A DNA stretch of 8,872 nt from Ardenticatenia bacterium (GTDB taxonomy: Bacteria > Chloroflexota > Anaerolineae > Aggregatilineales > Aggregatilineaceae): NCBI GenBank assembly GCA_026984385.1, contig JALSSH010000460.1:1-8872 (forward strand), written 5' to 3'. The notes beneath the pieces are model-generated. The model made no database searches. It was not told the DNA's origin and saw only the letters and a program-made list of their open reading frames with translations. Below, in pieces: positions 1-6,956 of this stretch. The stretch's first letter is position 1, and each line of letters begins with the position of its first letter. The translations under genes were made by a program, and so were the position numbers.

Positions 1-507
1 GGCGGGGGTGTGCGTCTCGCCCGCTTCCACCAACGTCACGAACTCCGGGCAGGCTTGTTTTTCCACGTGCACCCCACGCGCAAAGCGTCCGACCACGCTG
101 GCGTAAAGCGCGCCCTGGAAGGTCGCCTCGGTCGCCAGCACGCCGATCACACCGCTTTGGGTGGCTTGCGCGGCGGGCTTGACCGCCGGCTCCATGCCCA
201 CAAAGGGCACATCGGGGAAGCGGGTGCGCAGAGCGTGCAAGGCGGCGGCGCTGGCCGTGTTGCAGGCGACCACCACCAGCTTAACATCCTGGGCCAACAA
301 AAAGCGCACGATCCCCTCGGTGAACGTGCGCACCTGCTCGATGGGGCGCGTGCCGTAAGGCACGTGCGCTTGGTCGGCCAGGTAGATCACGTTTTCGGCG
401 GGGAGCTGAGCGCGCAGCTCGCGCAAAATCGAAAGCCCGCCTACTCCGGAGTCCAGCACCCCGAGGGGGCGCGGATCGGAGCGAGCGGCAGCGTGCGAAA
501 CGTTCAC
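1..507 (-). CDS. murI: glutamate racemase, N-terminal 169 codons (cut by left edge)
   Basis: The enzyme interconverts L- and D-glutamate in the cytoplasm, supplying D-Glu for peptidoglycan. The translated N-terminal part shows the family signature LGVLDSGVGGLS (Asp19-Ser20 of the active-site loop), then YLADQAHVPYGTRP, and the first catalytic cysteine, Cys82, in VVVACNTASAAAL. The second catalytic cysteine (the usual GCTHYP region) would lie beyond the window; the family is normally about 260-270 residues. I chose the GTG at 507-505 because AGGGG lies 9 bases upstream and it leaves about 15 residues before the GVLDS loop, as is usual. It is transcribed away from the window and is separated from the upstream toxin gene by 160 bases that hold its own candidate promoter. 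Family assignment is secure from the motifs; the start codon is less certain. Confidence 0.93.
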   Translation of the reverse strand, partial: MNVSHAAARSDPRPLGVLDSGVGGLSILRELRAQLPAENVIYLADQAHVPYGTRPIEQVRTFTEGIVRFLLAQDVKLVVVACNTASAAALHALRTRFPDVPFVGMEPAVKPAAQATQSGVIGVLATEATFQGALYASVVGRFARGVHVEKQACPEFVTLVEAGETHTPA

Positions 508-554
508 GCGGGTAGCCCCTTTGCGTTAGTGGGTTGGGCGGCGAAAGTGCCGCG

Positions 555-560
555 ATCATA
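555..560 (-). promoter_or_regulatory. candidate -10 box for murI
   Basis: TATGAT on the minus strand matches TATAAT at five of six positions and lies about 48 bases upstream of the murI GTG. No convincing -35 is seen at 16-18 bases (the best hexamer is poor). The rest of the gap between murI and the toxin gene shows only a short hairpin at 640-655. Confidence 0.3.
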
Positions 561-639
561 GCGTAGGGCAGGGTGACGCGCCACAGCAACACGTTAAACA
601 CTCTTGAGGGCAGCAGGCTAGGCGTGTAGGTTCAGGTAC

Positions 640-655
640 GCGGTGAGGCAACCGC
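640..655 (-). other. short hairpin just downstream of the toxin gene
   Basis: GCGGT and ACCGC form a perfect 5-bp stem with a 6-base loop, starting 13 bases past the toxin stop codon in the direction of transcription. No T-tract follows, so it is not a standard intrinsic terminator. It might slow polymerase or protect the 3' end, or be chance in GC-rich DNA. Confidence 0.25.
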
Positions 656-667
656 CGTGCTCGCTAC

Positions 668-1054
668 CTATAACTTTCTCACAACATGCGTCCGAAGCCA
701 CGTCACAAACATCATTCGATCCATCTTGCCAGTGGCCACTTGCAAGATCACGTGCTCTTGCTCGTCTGTGGAGGCTGCAAGCTCATGGCCGTTCAACACC
801 AGATATGTTTCCAATGCCATGTGCCCTACCCGCTTATTTCCATCAACGAAAGGGTGATTGCGAATGAGGGAAAACGCCAACGCAGCCGCCTTTTCTACCA
901 ATGTCGGGTAGAGTTCTCGTCCCTCAAAGGTCATGTGCGGCTGAGCTAGAGCAGCTTCTAGACCACCCGGATCACGGATACCCTGCGCCCCGCCACTCTG
1001 GGAAATAACGAGCCTGTGCAATACGATCACTTCACCAAGTGATAAATAGCGCAC
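668..1054 (-). CDS. Doc/Fic-family toxin (death-on-curing type) of a toxin-antitoxin pair
   Basis: A protein of 128 residues, the usual size of Doc toxins. The Fic core motif is present at residues 67-78 as HPFVDGNKRVGH: catalytic His67, acidic Asp71, Asn73, Lys74 and Arg75. AMPylating Fic proteins have HxFx(D/E)GNGRxxR; here Lys replaces the second Gly and the last Arg is His78. That is the Doc-type arrangement, known in phage P1 Doc to phosphorylate elongation factor EF-Tu and stop translation. The N-terminal YLSLGEVIVLHRLVI and GGAQGIRDPGGLEAALAQP segments are also typical of the family. The start is GTG with GGGAG 11 bases upstream, inside the end of the antitoxin gene; the stop is TAG. 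It follows the antitoxin by 5 bases, so the two are translationally linked. EF-Tu phosphorylation is inferred from the family, not shown here. Confidence 0.9.
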   Translation of the reverse strand: MRYLSLGEVIVLHRLVISQSGGAQGIRDPGGLEAALAQPHMTFEGRELYPTLVEKAAALAFSLIRNHPFVDGNKRVGHMALETYLVLNGHELAASTDEQEHVILQVATGKMDRMMFVTWLRTHVVRKL

Positions 1055-1059
1055 GAATT

Positions 1060-1269
1060 TTATTCTCCCGACGCAGCTAGACGGCGGTAAAGCTCCTCAT
1101 TTTTCTTCAGCACATACTCGGCAACGCGCAGGAAATCCTCGTCAGGCGGTGCGAGCAATGATTCCACTTGGGCGCGCGCCAATTCCTCCACCGGCACGCC
1201 CAAGCGCTCGGCCATTGTGTGCAACTGTTGCATTTTCGCGTTGCTAAGTGTGATATGTAGCTTGGGCAT
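1060..1269 (-). CDS. ribbon-helix-helix-like antitoxin partner of the Doc toxin
   Basis: A 69-residue protein. Residues 3-9 (KLHITLS) look like the beta strand of a ribbon-helix-helix DNA-binding fold, followed by two predicted helices (about 11-23 and 27-39). After a Pro-Pro-Asp linker at 41-43, a charged amphipathic helix (about 45-66, containing EYVLKKNEELYRRLA) should wrap and block the toxin. Small proteins of this build commonly sit directly upstream of Doc toxins. The ATG at 1269-1267 is preceded by a strong GGAGAGGAG, which explains why I reject the longer in-frame extension upstream. The gene order, antitoxin first then toxin, is the standard one for autoregulated type II modules. 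The role is inferred from position and fold; the helices are my reading rather than a calculation. Confidence 0.82.
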   Translation of the reverse strand: MPKLHITLSNAKMQQLHTMAERLGVPVEELARAQVESLLAPPDEDFLRVAEYVLKKNEELYRRLAASGE

Positions 1270-1334
1270 AGCGTGTCTCCTCTCCAATTTTACTCCTCGC
1301 GCGCTCGGCGGAGCAAACGAAAACCTCAATCCCA

Positions 1335-1371
1335 CCTTCCAGTATACGCGCACGCCTTCGCGCGCGGAAGG
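1335..1371. repeat. inverted repeats in the divergent control region, possible antitoxin operator
   Basis: CCTTCC at 1335-1340 is exactly inverted as GGAAGG at 1366-1371. A second copy of the half-site, CCTTC at 1355-1359, forms a tighter inverted repeat with GAAGG at 1367-1371 around a 7-base GC centre. These lie across the candidate -10 and -35 of the toxin-antitoxin promoter. Ribbon-helix-helix repressors bind short paired half-sites of this kind, so an autoregulatory operator is plausible. Short GC-rich inverted repeats can also arise by chance in this base composition. Confidence 0.35.
1341..1369 (-). promoter_or_regulatory. candidate promoter of the toxin-antitoxin pair
   Basis: On the minus strand TATACT (1346-1341, five of six to consensus) follows a weak TTCCGC (1369-1364) after 17 bases. 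The start point would fall near 1334, giving a leader of about 65 bases before the antitoxin ATG. The -35 is poor, so activity would depend mainly on the -10. Confidence 0.4.
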
Positions 1372-1441
1372 GCCATTCGCGGGCACTACTCCACACCCGC
1401 AAAGGGGCGCCAGGCAAAGTCCCCGCCCGCGCGCCTTGCGG

Positions 1442-1447
1442 TATAAT
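1442..1447 (+). promoter_or_regulatory. consensus -10 box for the phosphatase gene
   Basis: TATAAT is a perfect sigma-70-type -10 hexamer, 39 bases upstream of the phosphatase ATG. No recognisable -35 stands at 16-18 bases, and the extended TGn element is not in register. The start point would be near 1454, giving a leader of about 33 bases that contains the AAGGAG at 1476-1481. Confidence 0.55.
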
Positions 1448-1486
1448 AGGCGCTCGCGGCATCCCACACGCACGCAAGGAGCACCC

Positions 1487-2803
1487 ATGAACGACCCGAA
1501 CTTGGCTGCCACGCTGGAGCAAACCATCCGCGCTCACCGTCCACTGGAGATCAACGCGCCCTGGGCCGATGAGATCGTCTTTCCATATTACGACGGGCTT
1601 TCGATCCGCAACCTGGCCCATACGGTGGTGCAATGGCTGGTTGACCGCCACGACCACACCGACGCCCAGATCGGCCCTGCTCCGTTGGACGGGCAAATTT
1701 GGGAGCGTTGGCGCGGCCAAGTGCGGCGCGTGGTGCTTTTTATCACGGACGGGCTGGGCTGGCAACTGTTGCAAGCGCTGCGCGAGCAAGACGCCGAGCT
1801 TGCGCAGATCGTCGCGGACTTGGTCGGCGAGGGGCTGCTTGTGCCGATCACGTCCATCGCGCCCAGCACCACCGCCGCCGCGCTTCCCAGCATCTGGACA
1901 GGCGCCAGCCCCGCCGCCACCGGCATGGTCGGGACGCAGTTTTTCCTGCGCGAGTTCGGCGTGCTGGCGAATTTGTTGCACTACTGGCCGGTCAGCGGCA
2001 AGCATCGCCCCGAGGTGCTGGAAGATTGGGGGCTGAACTTCGAAAACTTCCTCCCCCGTCTGACGTTGGGGCAAGTGCTGGCGAGCTGGGGCGTGGAAAG
2101 CTATCTTTTGCAGCAAAAGGGGCTGCTCGGCACGGGGCTTTCGCGCCTGATGCATCGGGGCATCGCCCATCAGCGACTTTACTTCGGCTATACCGATCTG
2201 TGGGTGGCGCTGCGCGAGCTTTTGCACGAAACACGCCGCAAACGCTGCTTTATCAGCGCCTATTGGAACGCGGTAGATAGCCTTTCGCACCTGCACGGGC
2301 GCGACGCCGAACACACCACCACCGAAATCCGCCGCCAACTGGCCGACTTGCGCGACGTGTTGGGCGCGGAAGGGGTGCGCGACGGGCACACGCTCTTTAT
2401 CCTGGTGGCGGACCACGGCCACACGGCGATCCGTGAGTATGTGGTCGCCGAGGAGCATCCGCTCCTGATGGACGCGCTGCGCATGGCCCCCGCCGGAGAC
2501 GCGCGTCTGGCGCATCTTTATTTGCGGCACGGCACACGCGATGACGTGGTCGCCTATTTGTGCGAGAATCTGGGCGAGAAGCTGGCGTGTTTCTTGCCGG
2601 AAGAGGCGCTCGCCGCCGGGCTTTTTGGCCCAGAGCCGCCCTACGCCGAAACTCCCGCCCGCCTGGGTGACCTGACCGTGCTCGCACGGGAAGGCGTCGC
2701 CCTGACCGTCCGCGCACCGAACGGCAAGTTCGCCTCGCGCAGCCGTCACGCCGGCATGAGCGCCCGTGAGATGTTCGTGCCGTTGCTGATGCGCACGCTG
2801 TAA
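1487..2803 (+). CDS. alkaline-phosphatase-superfamily phosphodiesterase/pyrophosphatase-like protein
   Basis: A 438-residue hydrolase of the nucleotide pyrophosphatase/phosphodiesterase type, which cleaves phosphate mono- or diesters with two metal ions and a Thr/Ser nucleophile. All the expected ligand regions can be read: Asp88 in FITDGLG; the nucleophile region PSTTAAALPSIWTG (Thr128/129); Asp264 and His268 in NAVDSLSHLHG; Asp309-His310 in VADHGH; and His421 in RHAGMSAREM near the C-terminus. The protein therefore looks catalytically complete. It has no signal peptide or membrane segment, so it should act in the cytoplasm, unlike many phosphatases of this superfamily. The ATG has AAGGAG 5 bases upstream and a perfect TATAAT further up; the frame stays open upstream to about 1217, but those codons cover the divergent promoter region. 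The TPR gene follows 32 bases later. The substrate cannot be told from sequence. Confidence 0.88.
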   Translation: MNDPNLAATLEQTIRAHRPLEINAPWADEIVFPYYDGLSIRNLAHTVVQWLVDRHDHTDAQIGPAPLDGQIWERWRGQVRRVVLFITDGLGWQLLQALREQDAELAQIVADLVGEGLLVPITSIAPSTTAAALPSIWTGASPAATGMVGTQFFLREFGVLANLLHYWPVSGKHRPEVLEDWGLNFENFLPRLTLGQVLASWGVESYLLQQKGLLGTGLSRLMHRGIAHQRLYFGYTDLWVALRELLHETRRKRCFISAYWNAVDSLSHLHGRDAEHTTTEIRRQLADLRDVLGAEGVRDGHTLFILVADHGHTAIREYVVAEEHPLLMDALRMAPAGDARLAHLYLRHGTRDDVVAYLCENLGEKLACFLPEEALAAGLFGPEPPYAETPARLGDLTVLAREGVALTVRAPNGKFASRSRHAGMSAREMFVPLLMRTL

Positions 2804-2835
2804 GTTTCGCATGAGCTTTTAAGCAAGGAAAACGC

Positions 2836-5007
2836 ATGGCAAACCTGTTGAACCGTCTTTTTGGGGGCGCGACCGCTTCGCCCGCTCCGCAAACCACCCC
2901 CGCCCAACAAGAAATGGATACCCTGCTGGAAACCGCCGCCGCCGCGCTCGAACAAGGTTTCCACGAAACCGCGTTGGAAACGTACCAGCGTGGGCTGACG
3001 TTGGCGCGCGCGTTGGCAGATACGCGCTATACCGAGCTGTTCCTCAACGGGATGGGCGCGGCGTATGTCCAGCTTAAACGCTATGAGGAGGCGCACGACG
3101 CGCTCCATGAAGCGTTGGAGCTTGCCCGCCCGTTAGACGACCCGCGCGAACTGGCGCGCTGCCTGAACAACTTGGGCACGCTGCACGCCACGCGCGAAGA
3201 GTGGGGCGAGGCGCAAACCTATCACCGCCAGGCGCTGGAAGCCGCGCGACGCTCTGGAGACACGGGGAGCATTGCCCTGGCGCTGGAAAGTTTGGCGCGC
3301 GACGCATTGCATCAAGACAACCCCAACTACGCCCAACACCTGCTCAAAGAGGCCGTGATCCTTTCTCAGGCCAACGGGCAACACCACATCACCGCGCGGG
3401 TGCTCGGTTTGTTGGGCGAGGCGACCGAACAGGTCGGCGACCGCACCAACGCGGCCAAGCTCTTTGAGCAAGCGCTCCACTTCGCACGCCAAACGCAACA
3501 AGAAGCGCTCCAATTGCGCTGGCTGCAAAAGCTGGCCCGTTTGGAAATGGAAGCCCAAGCCTATCGCCAGGCGATCTTGCACTTGCAGGAAGCGGAGAAT
3601 GTGGCCTTGCGGCTGGGCGACCAACCGCCGGAATTCTTTATGCACAGCGCGCTAGACCTCACCACCGCCTATCAACAGATCGGCGACACCGCCCAAGCCG
3701 AGGAGTACGCTACGCGCGCGCTGGCCCAAGCGCGCAGCACCGGCAACGCCACGCATGAAGCTTCCGCCCTCACGCGGCTGGGCGTCACGGCTTACGCGGC
3801 TAACGACCTGCCGCGCGCGTTGAGCTTCCTCACCGAAGCCCAAGCGCTCTACGACACGCAGGCCGTCCACGACCCCGAAGAGCACATGCAAATTTTGCTG
3901 GCGTTGGGCAACGTCGCCATGCGTCAACGGCGCTTGGAAGAGGCGCAAAACTACGCCCAACAGTTGCTGGAGCTGGCCGAAGAACACGCAGACATCGCCC
4001 GCCAAGCCGAAGCGCATCAGTTGCTGGGCTATCTGGCGGCGCAGCGCGGCGAACGCCAAGCCGCCAGCGCCCATTGGGACGAGGCGCTGCGCTTGCTGGG
4101 GCGGGACGCGCGCACGCCGCAGGTGGCGCAGTTGCGCTGTGACATCGCCCAAGCGCACCGCCAGGCGGGTAACTATCGTGCGGCGCTGGATGAGTACGAA
4201 AAGGCGCTGATGCTGCTTTCGCACATCGAGCATTTGCCCACGCGCGGGTTGGTGCTGGGCAACGCGGCCACCGTCTACACCGAGATGGGCGACGAAGACA
4301 CCGCCCAGGCCTTCTATGAGGAAGCGGTCGCCATCGCCCAACGCACCGGCGACCGCCGCGCCGAGGCCGTGCGGCTGGGCAATTGGGGCTGCGCGCTGGC
4401 GCTGACCGGTCAGCCGAGGCGAGCGGTCGAAAAATTGGAACGGGCGCTTGCGCTCAGCCGCGACCTCAACGATACGCTGATGATCGCGGTGCAAACCAAC
4501 AACCTCGCGCGCGCATACACGGCGCTGGGAGACTTCCAAACCGCGCACGCGCTGCACAAGCAGGCGCTCGCTGCCGCCACCGCTGCCGACGCGCCGCAAT
4601 GGGCGGCAGTTTTCCGCGCCGACCTGGGCTTGACGTTGGAGGGGTTGGGGCGGGCCGAAGACGCGGAGGCGGTCTATCGGCAGGCGCTGGCCGAAAGCGA
4701 GACCCTCGCCAACCCGGAAACGCAAGTGCACGCGCGCACACGCTTGGCGCGGCTGCTGGCTCAACGTGGACAACCGGAAGAGGCGTCCGTCCTGGCCGAA
4801 CAAGCGTTGGCCCAAGCGCGGCGGATGCACTATCGGCGCGGCATCGCGGACGCACAACGCGCGCTCGGCGACGTGGCCGCACGGCGCGGAGACGGCGGGG
4901 CCGCCGAAAAGCATTACCGCGAGGCGCTCAAGCTCTACACCATCCTTCACGATCCAACCGCGCGCGCGGTGGCGGCGCTGTTGCCCGAAGAAGAACAGTC
5001 CGCGTAG
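2836..5007 (+). CDS. large TPR-repeat scaffold protein (about 17 units)
   Basis: A 723-residue protein made almost entirely of tetratricopeptide repeats. From about residue 26 to the end I can lay out roughly 17 consecutive helix-turn-helix units with a period of 39-42 residues. Examples are NNLGTLHATREEWGEAQTYH, GNAATVYTEMGDEDTAQAFY and NNLARAYTALGDFQTAHALH, showing the conserved small/Gly, Tyr and Ala positions. The long period resembles the kinesin-light-chain/LGN type of TPR. There is no enzymatic domain, signal peptide or membrane segment; the first 12 residues (MANLLNRLFGGA) could form a short amphipathic helix, followed by a Pro/Thr-rich linker to about residue 25. The ATG has AAGGA upstream. 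Such solenoids bind partner proteins; being next to the phosphatase suggests, without proving, a shared role. The C-terminus ends in an acidic EEEQ stretch. Confidence 0.9.
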   Translation: MANLLNRLFGGATASPAPQTTPAQQEMDTLLETAAAALEQGFHETALETYQRGLTLARALADTRYTELFLNGMGAAYVQLKRYEEAHDALHEALELARPLDDPRELARCLNNLGTLHATREEWGEAQTYHRQALEAARRSGDTGSIALALESLARDALHQDNPNYAQHLLKEAVILSQANGQHHITARVLGLLGEATEQVGDRTNAAKLFEQALHFARQTQQEALQLRWLQKLARLEMEAQAYRQAILHLQEAENVALRLGDQPPEFFMHSALDLTTAYQQIGDTAQAEEYATRALAQARSTGNATHEASALTRLGVTAYAANDLPRALSFLTEAQALYDTQAVHDPEEHMQILLALGNVAMRQRRLEEAQNYAQQLLELAEEHADIARQAEAHQLLGYLAAQRGERQAASAHWDEALRLLGRDARTPQVAQLRCDIAQAHRQAGNYRAALDEYEKALMLLSHIEHLPTRGLVLGNAATVYTEMGDEDTAQAFYEEAVAIAQRTGDRRAEAVRLGNWGCALALTGQPRRAVEKLERALALSRDLNDTLMIAVQTNNLARAYTALGDFQTAHALHKQALAAATAADAPQWAAVFRADLGLTLEGLGRAEDAEAVYRQALAESETLANPETQVHARTRLARLLAQRGQPEEASVLAEQALAQARRMHYRRGIADAQRALGDVAARRGDGGAAEKHYREALKLYTILHDPTARAVAALLPEEEQSA

Positions 5008-5081
5008 GCTTGTGGGCTAATCGGCTTTGCCGCGCCGACTCGCTTTGTCATCCGCCACCACGCCGCAGGAGCAGCCTCACC

Positions 5082-6347
5082 GTGAAGCGCCCGAACCGTC
5101 ATTCACTCTTGACCCTGGCATGGCTCATCGCGCTGTCGCTGAGCGCGTGCCGTTCGGCGGCCAAAGCTCCGCCTGCTCCCATTGTCACGCCGCACCCCAC
5201 CTTGCAGGTGGAAGGGCCGCCTTGCCATTTGGACTACAACGTGCCCTACTACCTGACGGGCATCATCTGCTTTGAGCGGCTCTACGACCGCGTCGTCACG
5301 TCGGAAGCCGTGCCCGAACTCGGCGGCTTGGCCTTGGGGACTGAGGGCACACTTTACATCGCGCGCCCGTCTAGCGGCACGGTCTGGGCTATGCGCGATG
5401 TGGACGGCGACGGCTTCCCGGACGCGCCCTATCAGGTGGCGAGCGGCCTCCCTCACCCCACCGCGCTCACCTTTCACGCGGGCGCGCTCTACGTAGCCGC
5501 CGAAGGGGGACTTTTTCGCTTGGAGCTGGACGCGCACGGCCTGGCGCGCACCCAAAAGCGCCTCGTCGCCGACCTCACCGCGCCCAACGGCCTTTGGCCG
5601 GATAGCGTGCGCGTGGGGCCGGATGGACGTGTTTATGTCGGCGTGGGCGCAAGCTGTGCGGACTGCCCAAAAGAAGCGACCTCGGCGGGCGCGGTGCTCA
5701 GCTTTGCCTCGGATGGCTCAGACCGCCGCACCGTAGCCAGCGGCTTACGCCACCCGCGCGCCCTGGCCTTCCACCCCCGCAGCGGCGATCTTTGGATCGC
5801 GGACGTGCGCGGCCCCCAAGCCCCCTCCGACGCCCTTTTCCGCGTCCCTGCCGCTGAGCTGGCGGCTGGCGTTGCGCCGAACTTCGGCTATCCCGCGTGC
5901 GTGGAGACGAGCGCGCCCCATTGCGTGGACGTTGTCCCGCCCGCCTACACATTCCCCGACCAAAGCACGCCCGCCGACATGCTCTTTTACACCGCCGACG
6001 GCTTCCCCTTTTGGCAAGACGACCTGATCGTCGCGCTGGCGGGTTCGTGGGACCGCGCCGAGCCTTCCGGCTATGCGCTGGTGGTGGTCAGCTTCGACGC
6101 GGAAGGGCTGCCCGACGGCGGTTATGAGCGCATCGCCCCGATCAGCGATCATCCCAGTTTCGCGTTTCCGTTGGCGCGCTATTCGCTGATGGGCATGGGC
6201 TTTTTCCCCTATCATCCGGTGGCGTTGGCGCTCGACCCGCAAGGGTGGCTGTATATCGCCGAGCAAGAAGGGCGCATCCTGCGCATTCGTCCGCGTCCTG
6301 CCCAAGTCATAGACTCGCGCTACCCCACTCCGTCGCCCACCCCGTGA
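5082..6347 (+). CDS. lipoprotein with sugar/sorbosone-dehydrogenase-like beta-propeller
   Basis: A 421-residue predicted lipoprotein. The N-terminus has basic residues, a hydrophobic stretch (about 9-21) and the lipobox LSAC with Cys23. After a Pro-rich linker, the body resembles soluble PQQ-dependent glucose/L-sorbosone dehydrogenases: GPDGRVYVGVGASCADC (179-195), GLRHPRALAFHPRSGDLWIAD (221-241), NFGYPAC (267-273) and HPVALALDPQGWLYIAE (378-394). These repeated blade motifs indicate a beta-propeller exposed outside the cytoplasmic membrane. DVDGDGFPD at 106-114 looks like a calcium-binding loop. The catalytic histidine expected about 8 residues before GPDG is absent (NGLWPDS there), so dehydrogenase activity is doubtful. 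Six cysteines remain after the lipid-bearing one, enough for three disulfides. The tail is PTPSPTP. The start is GTG with AGGAG 10 bases upstream; it lies 74 bases after the TPR gene. Substrate unknown. Confidence 0.8.
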   Translation: MKRPNRHSLLTLAWLIALSLSACRSAAKAPPAPIVTPHPTLQVEGPPCHLDYNVPYYLTGIICFERLYDRVVTSEAVPELGGLALGTEGTLYIARPSSGTVWAMRDVDGDGFPDAPYQVASGLPHPTALTFHAGALYVAAEGGLFRLELDAHGLARTQKRLVADLTAPNGLWPDSVRVGPDGRVYVGVGASCADCPKEATSAGAVLSFASDGSDRRTVASGLRHPRALAFHPRSGDLWIADVRGPQAPSDALFRVPAAELAAGVAPNFGYPACVETSAPHCVDVVPPAYTFPDQSTPADMLFYTADGFPFWQDDLIVALAGSWDRAEPSGYALVVVSFDAEGLPDGGYERIAPISDHPSFAFPLARYSLMGMGFFPYHPVALALDPQGWLYIAEQEGRILRIRPRPAQVIDSRYPTPSPTP

Positions 6348-6409
6348 AGCCGTGCCAGCCCGCCAAGCATATCAAGCGCCATTGTGCTATATTTGGGACA
6401 CAAACTATC

Positions 6410-6437
6410 TTGACGCGGGGGCAGAATCTGCTACCAT
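6410..6437 (+). promoter_or_regulatory. promoter of the thioredoxin gene
   Basis: TTGACG (6410-6415) and TACCAT (6432-6437) are separated by 16 bases: five of six and four of six to the sigma-70 consensus. The start point should fall near 6444, giving a leader of about 38 bases that carries AAGGAG at 6465-6470. It is the best-formed two-box promoter in the window and lies in the 134-base gap after the lipoprotein gene. Confidence 0.6.
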
Positions 6438-6481
6438 TCCGTGCCGTCCGAACCCCCGCAAAGTAAGGAGTCACCAAAACG

Positions 6482-6811
6482 ATGGGTGAAAGAACCTTTG
6501 TCGTAGACGAAGCGAGCTGGGAGGAGAAAGTCCTCAAGTCTGAAACGCCGGTGTTGATCGACTTTTGGGCCGAATGGTGCGCCCCGTGCAAAATGATCGC
6601 GCCGGTGGTCGCCCAACTGGCCGAAAAGTACGACGGCAAGCTGTTGGTCGGCAAGGTAGACGCCGACGAAAACCAAAATCTGCTCATGCAATACGGCATT
6701 ATGGGCATCCCAACCTTGATGCTCTTCAAAGGTGGGGAAGTGGCCGAGCGGATCGTGGGCTTTATGCCCCTGCCCGTGCTCGAACCGAAAATCGCGCGCC
6801 ATTTGGATTGA
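6482..6811 (+). CDS. trxA: thioredoxin
   Basis: A full-length 109-residue cytosolic thioredoxin, the general dithiol reductant recycled by thioredoxin reductase. The active site is WCAPCK (Trp32, Cys33, Cys36, Lys37), the buried Asp27 stands in IDFWAEW, and the cis-proline is Pro77 in GIPT. The rest of the fold (KVDADEN, MLFKGGEVAERIVGF) is canonical. The site has Ala where the commonest form is CGPC, a natural variant that can shift the redox potential. There is no signal sequence. The ATG is preceded by AAGGAG 11 bases away, a slightly long spacing. Its own promoter and terminator make it a single-gene unit. The family is certain; which of several possible thioredoxin paralogs it is cannot be told. 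Confidence 0.95.
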   Translation: MGERTFVVDEASWEEKVLKSETPVLIDFWAEWCAPCKMIAPVVAQLAEKYDGKLLVGKVDADENQNLLMQYGIMGIPTLMLFKGGEVAERIVGFMPLPVLEPKIARHLD

Positions 6812-6836
6812 GGCCGCGCGCGCCTTTCCGCACACC

Positions 6837-6865
6837 AAAACGCCCCGCAGGGGGCGTTTTTATTT
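6837..6865 (+). terminator. intrinsic terminator after thioredoxin
   Basis: CGCCCC (6841-6846) and GGGGCG (6851-6856) form a 6-bp all-GC stem with a GCAG loop, followed by TTTTTATTT. AAAA before the stem can pair with the T-tract and extend it. It begins about 25 bases after the thioredoxin stop. The symmetry also gives some A/T tract on the other strand, but no minus-strand gene ends here. Confidence 0.88.
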
Positions 6866-6956
6866 CCGCCGAGTGCGCCTTCAGCAGACCTACTCAGCGC
6901 CCTCTCCCTCCGCGCTCGTTCACCCGCCAACCGTACCCCAATCGTGGGATAGCCCA

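Noticed and set aside
10..561. 183-codon plus-strand frame over murI
   Set aside because: The opposite strand encodes unmistakable glutamate racemase motifs; this frame is His/Gly/Arg-rich noise.
1060..1527. Longer antitoxin frame starting 258 bases upstream of the chosen ATG
   Set aside because: The extension crosses the divergent promoter and the phosphatase ribosome site, has no domain-like sequence, and the internal ATG at 1269 has a strong ribosome-binding site.
1244..2812. 522-codon open frame opposite the phosphatase gene
   Set aside because: It mirrors a gene with complete catalytic motifs; long antisense frames are common in GC-rich codon-biased DNA, and its translation shows no domain.
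3652..4950. 432-codon open frame opposite the TPR gene
   Set aside because: Antisense shadow of a clear repeat protein; low-complexity Gln/Arg/Val-rich translation without motifs.
5022..5032. CGGC-TTT-GCCG mini-hairpin between the TPR and lipoprotein genes
   Set aside because: Only 4 bp with no T-tract; too weak to call a terminator.
4383..5081. N-terminal extension of the lipoprotein into the TPR gene
   Set aside because: It overlaps the TPR coding sequence in another frame; the GTG at 5082 gives a proper lipoprotein signal and has a ribosome site.
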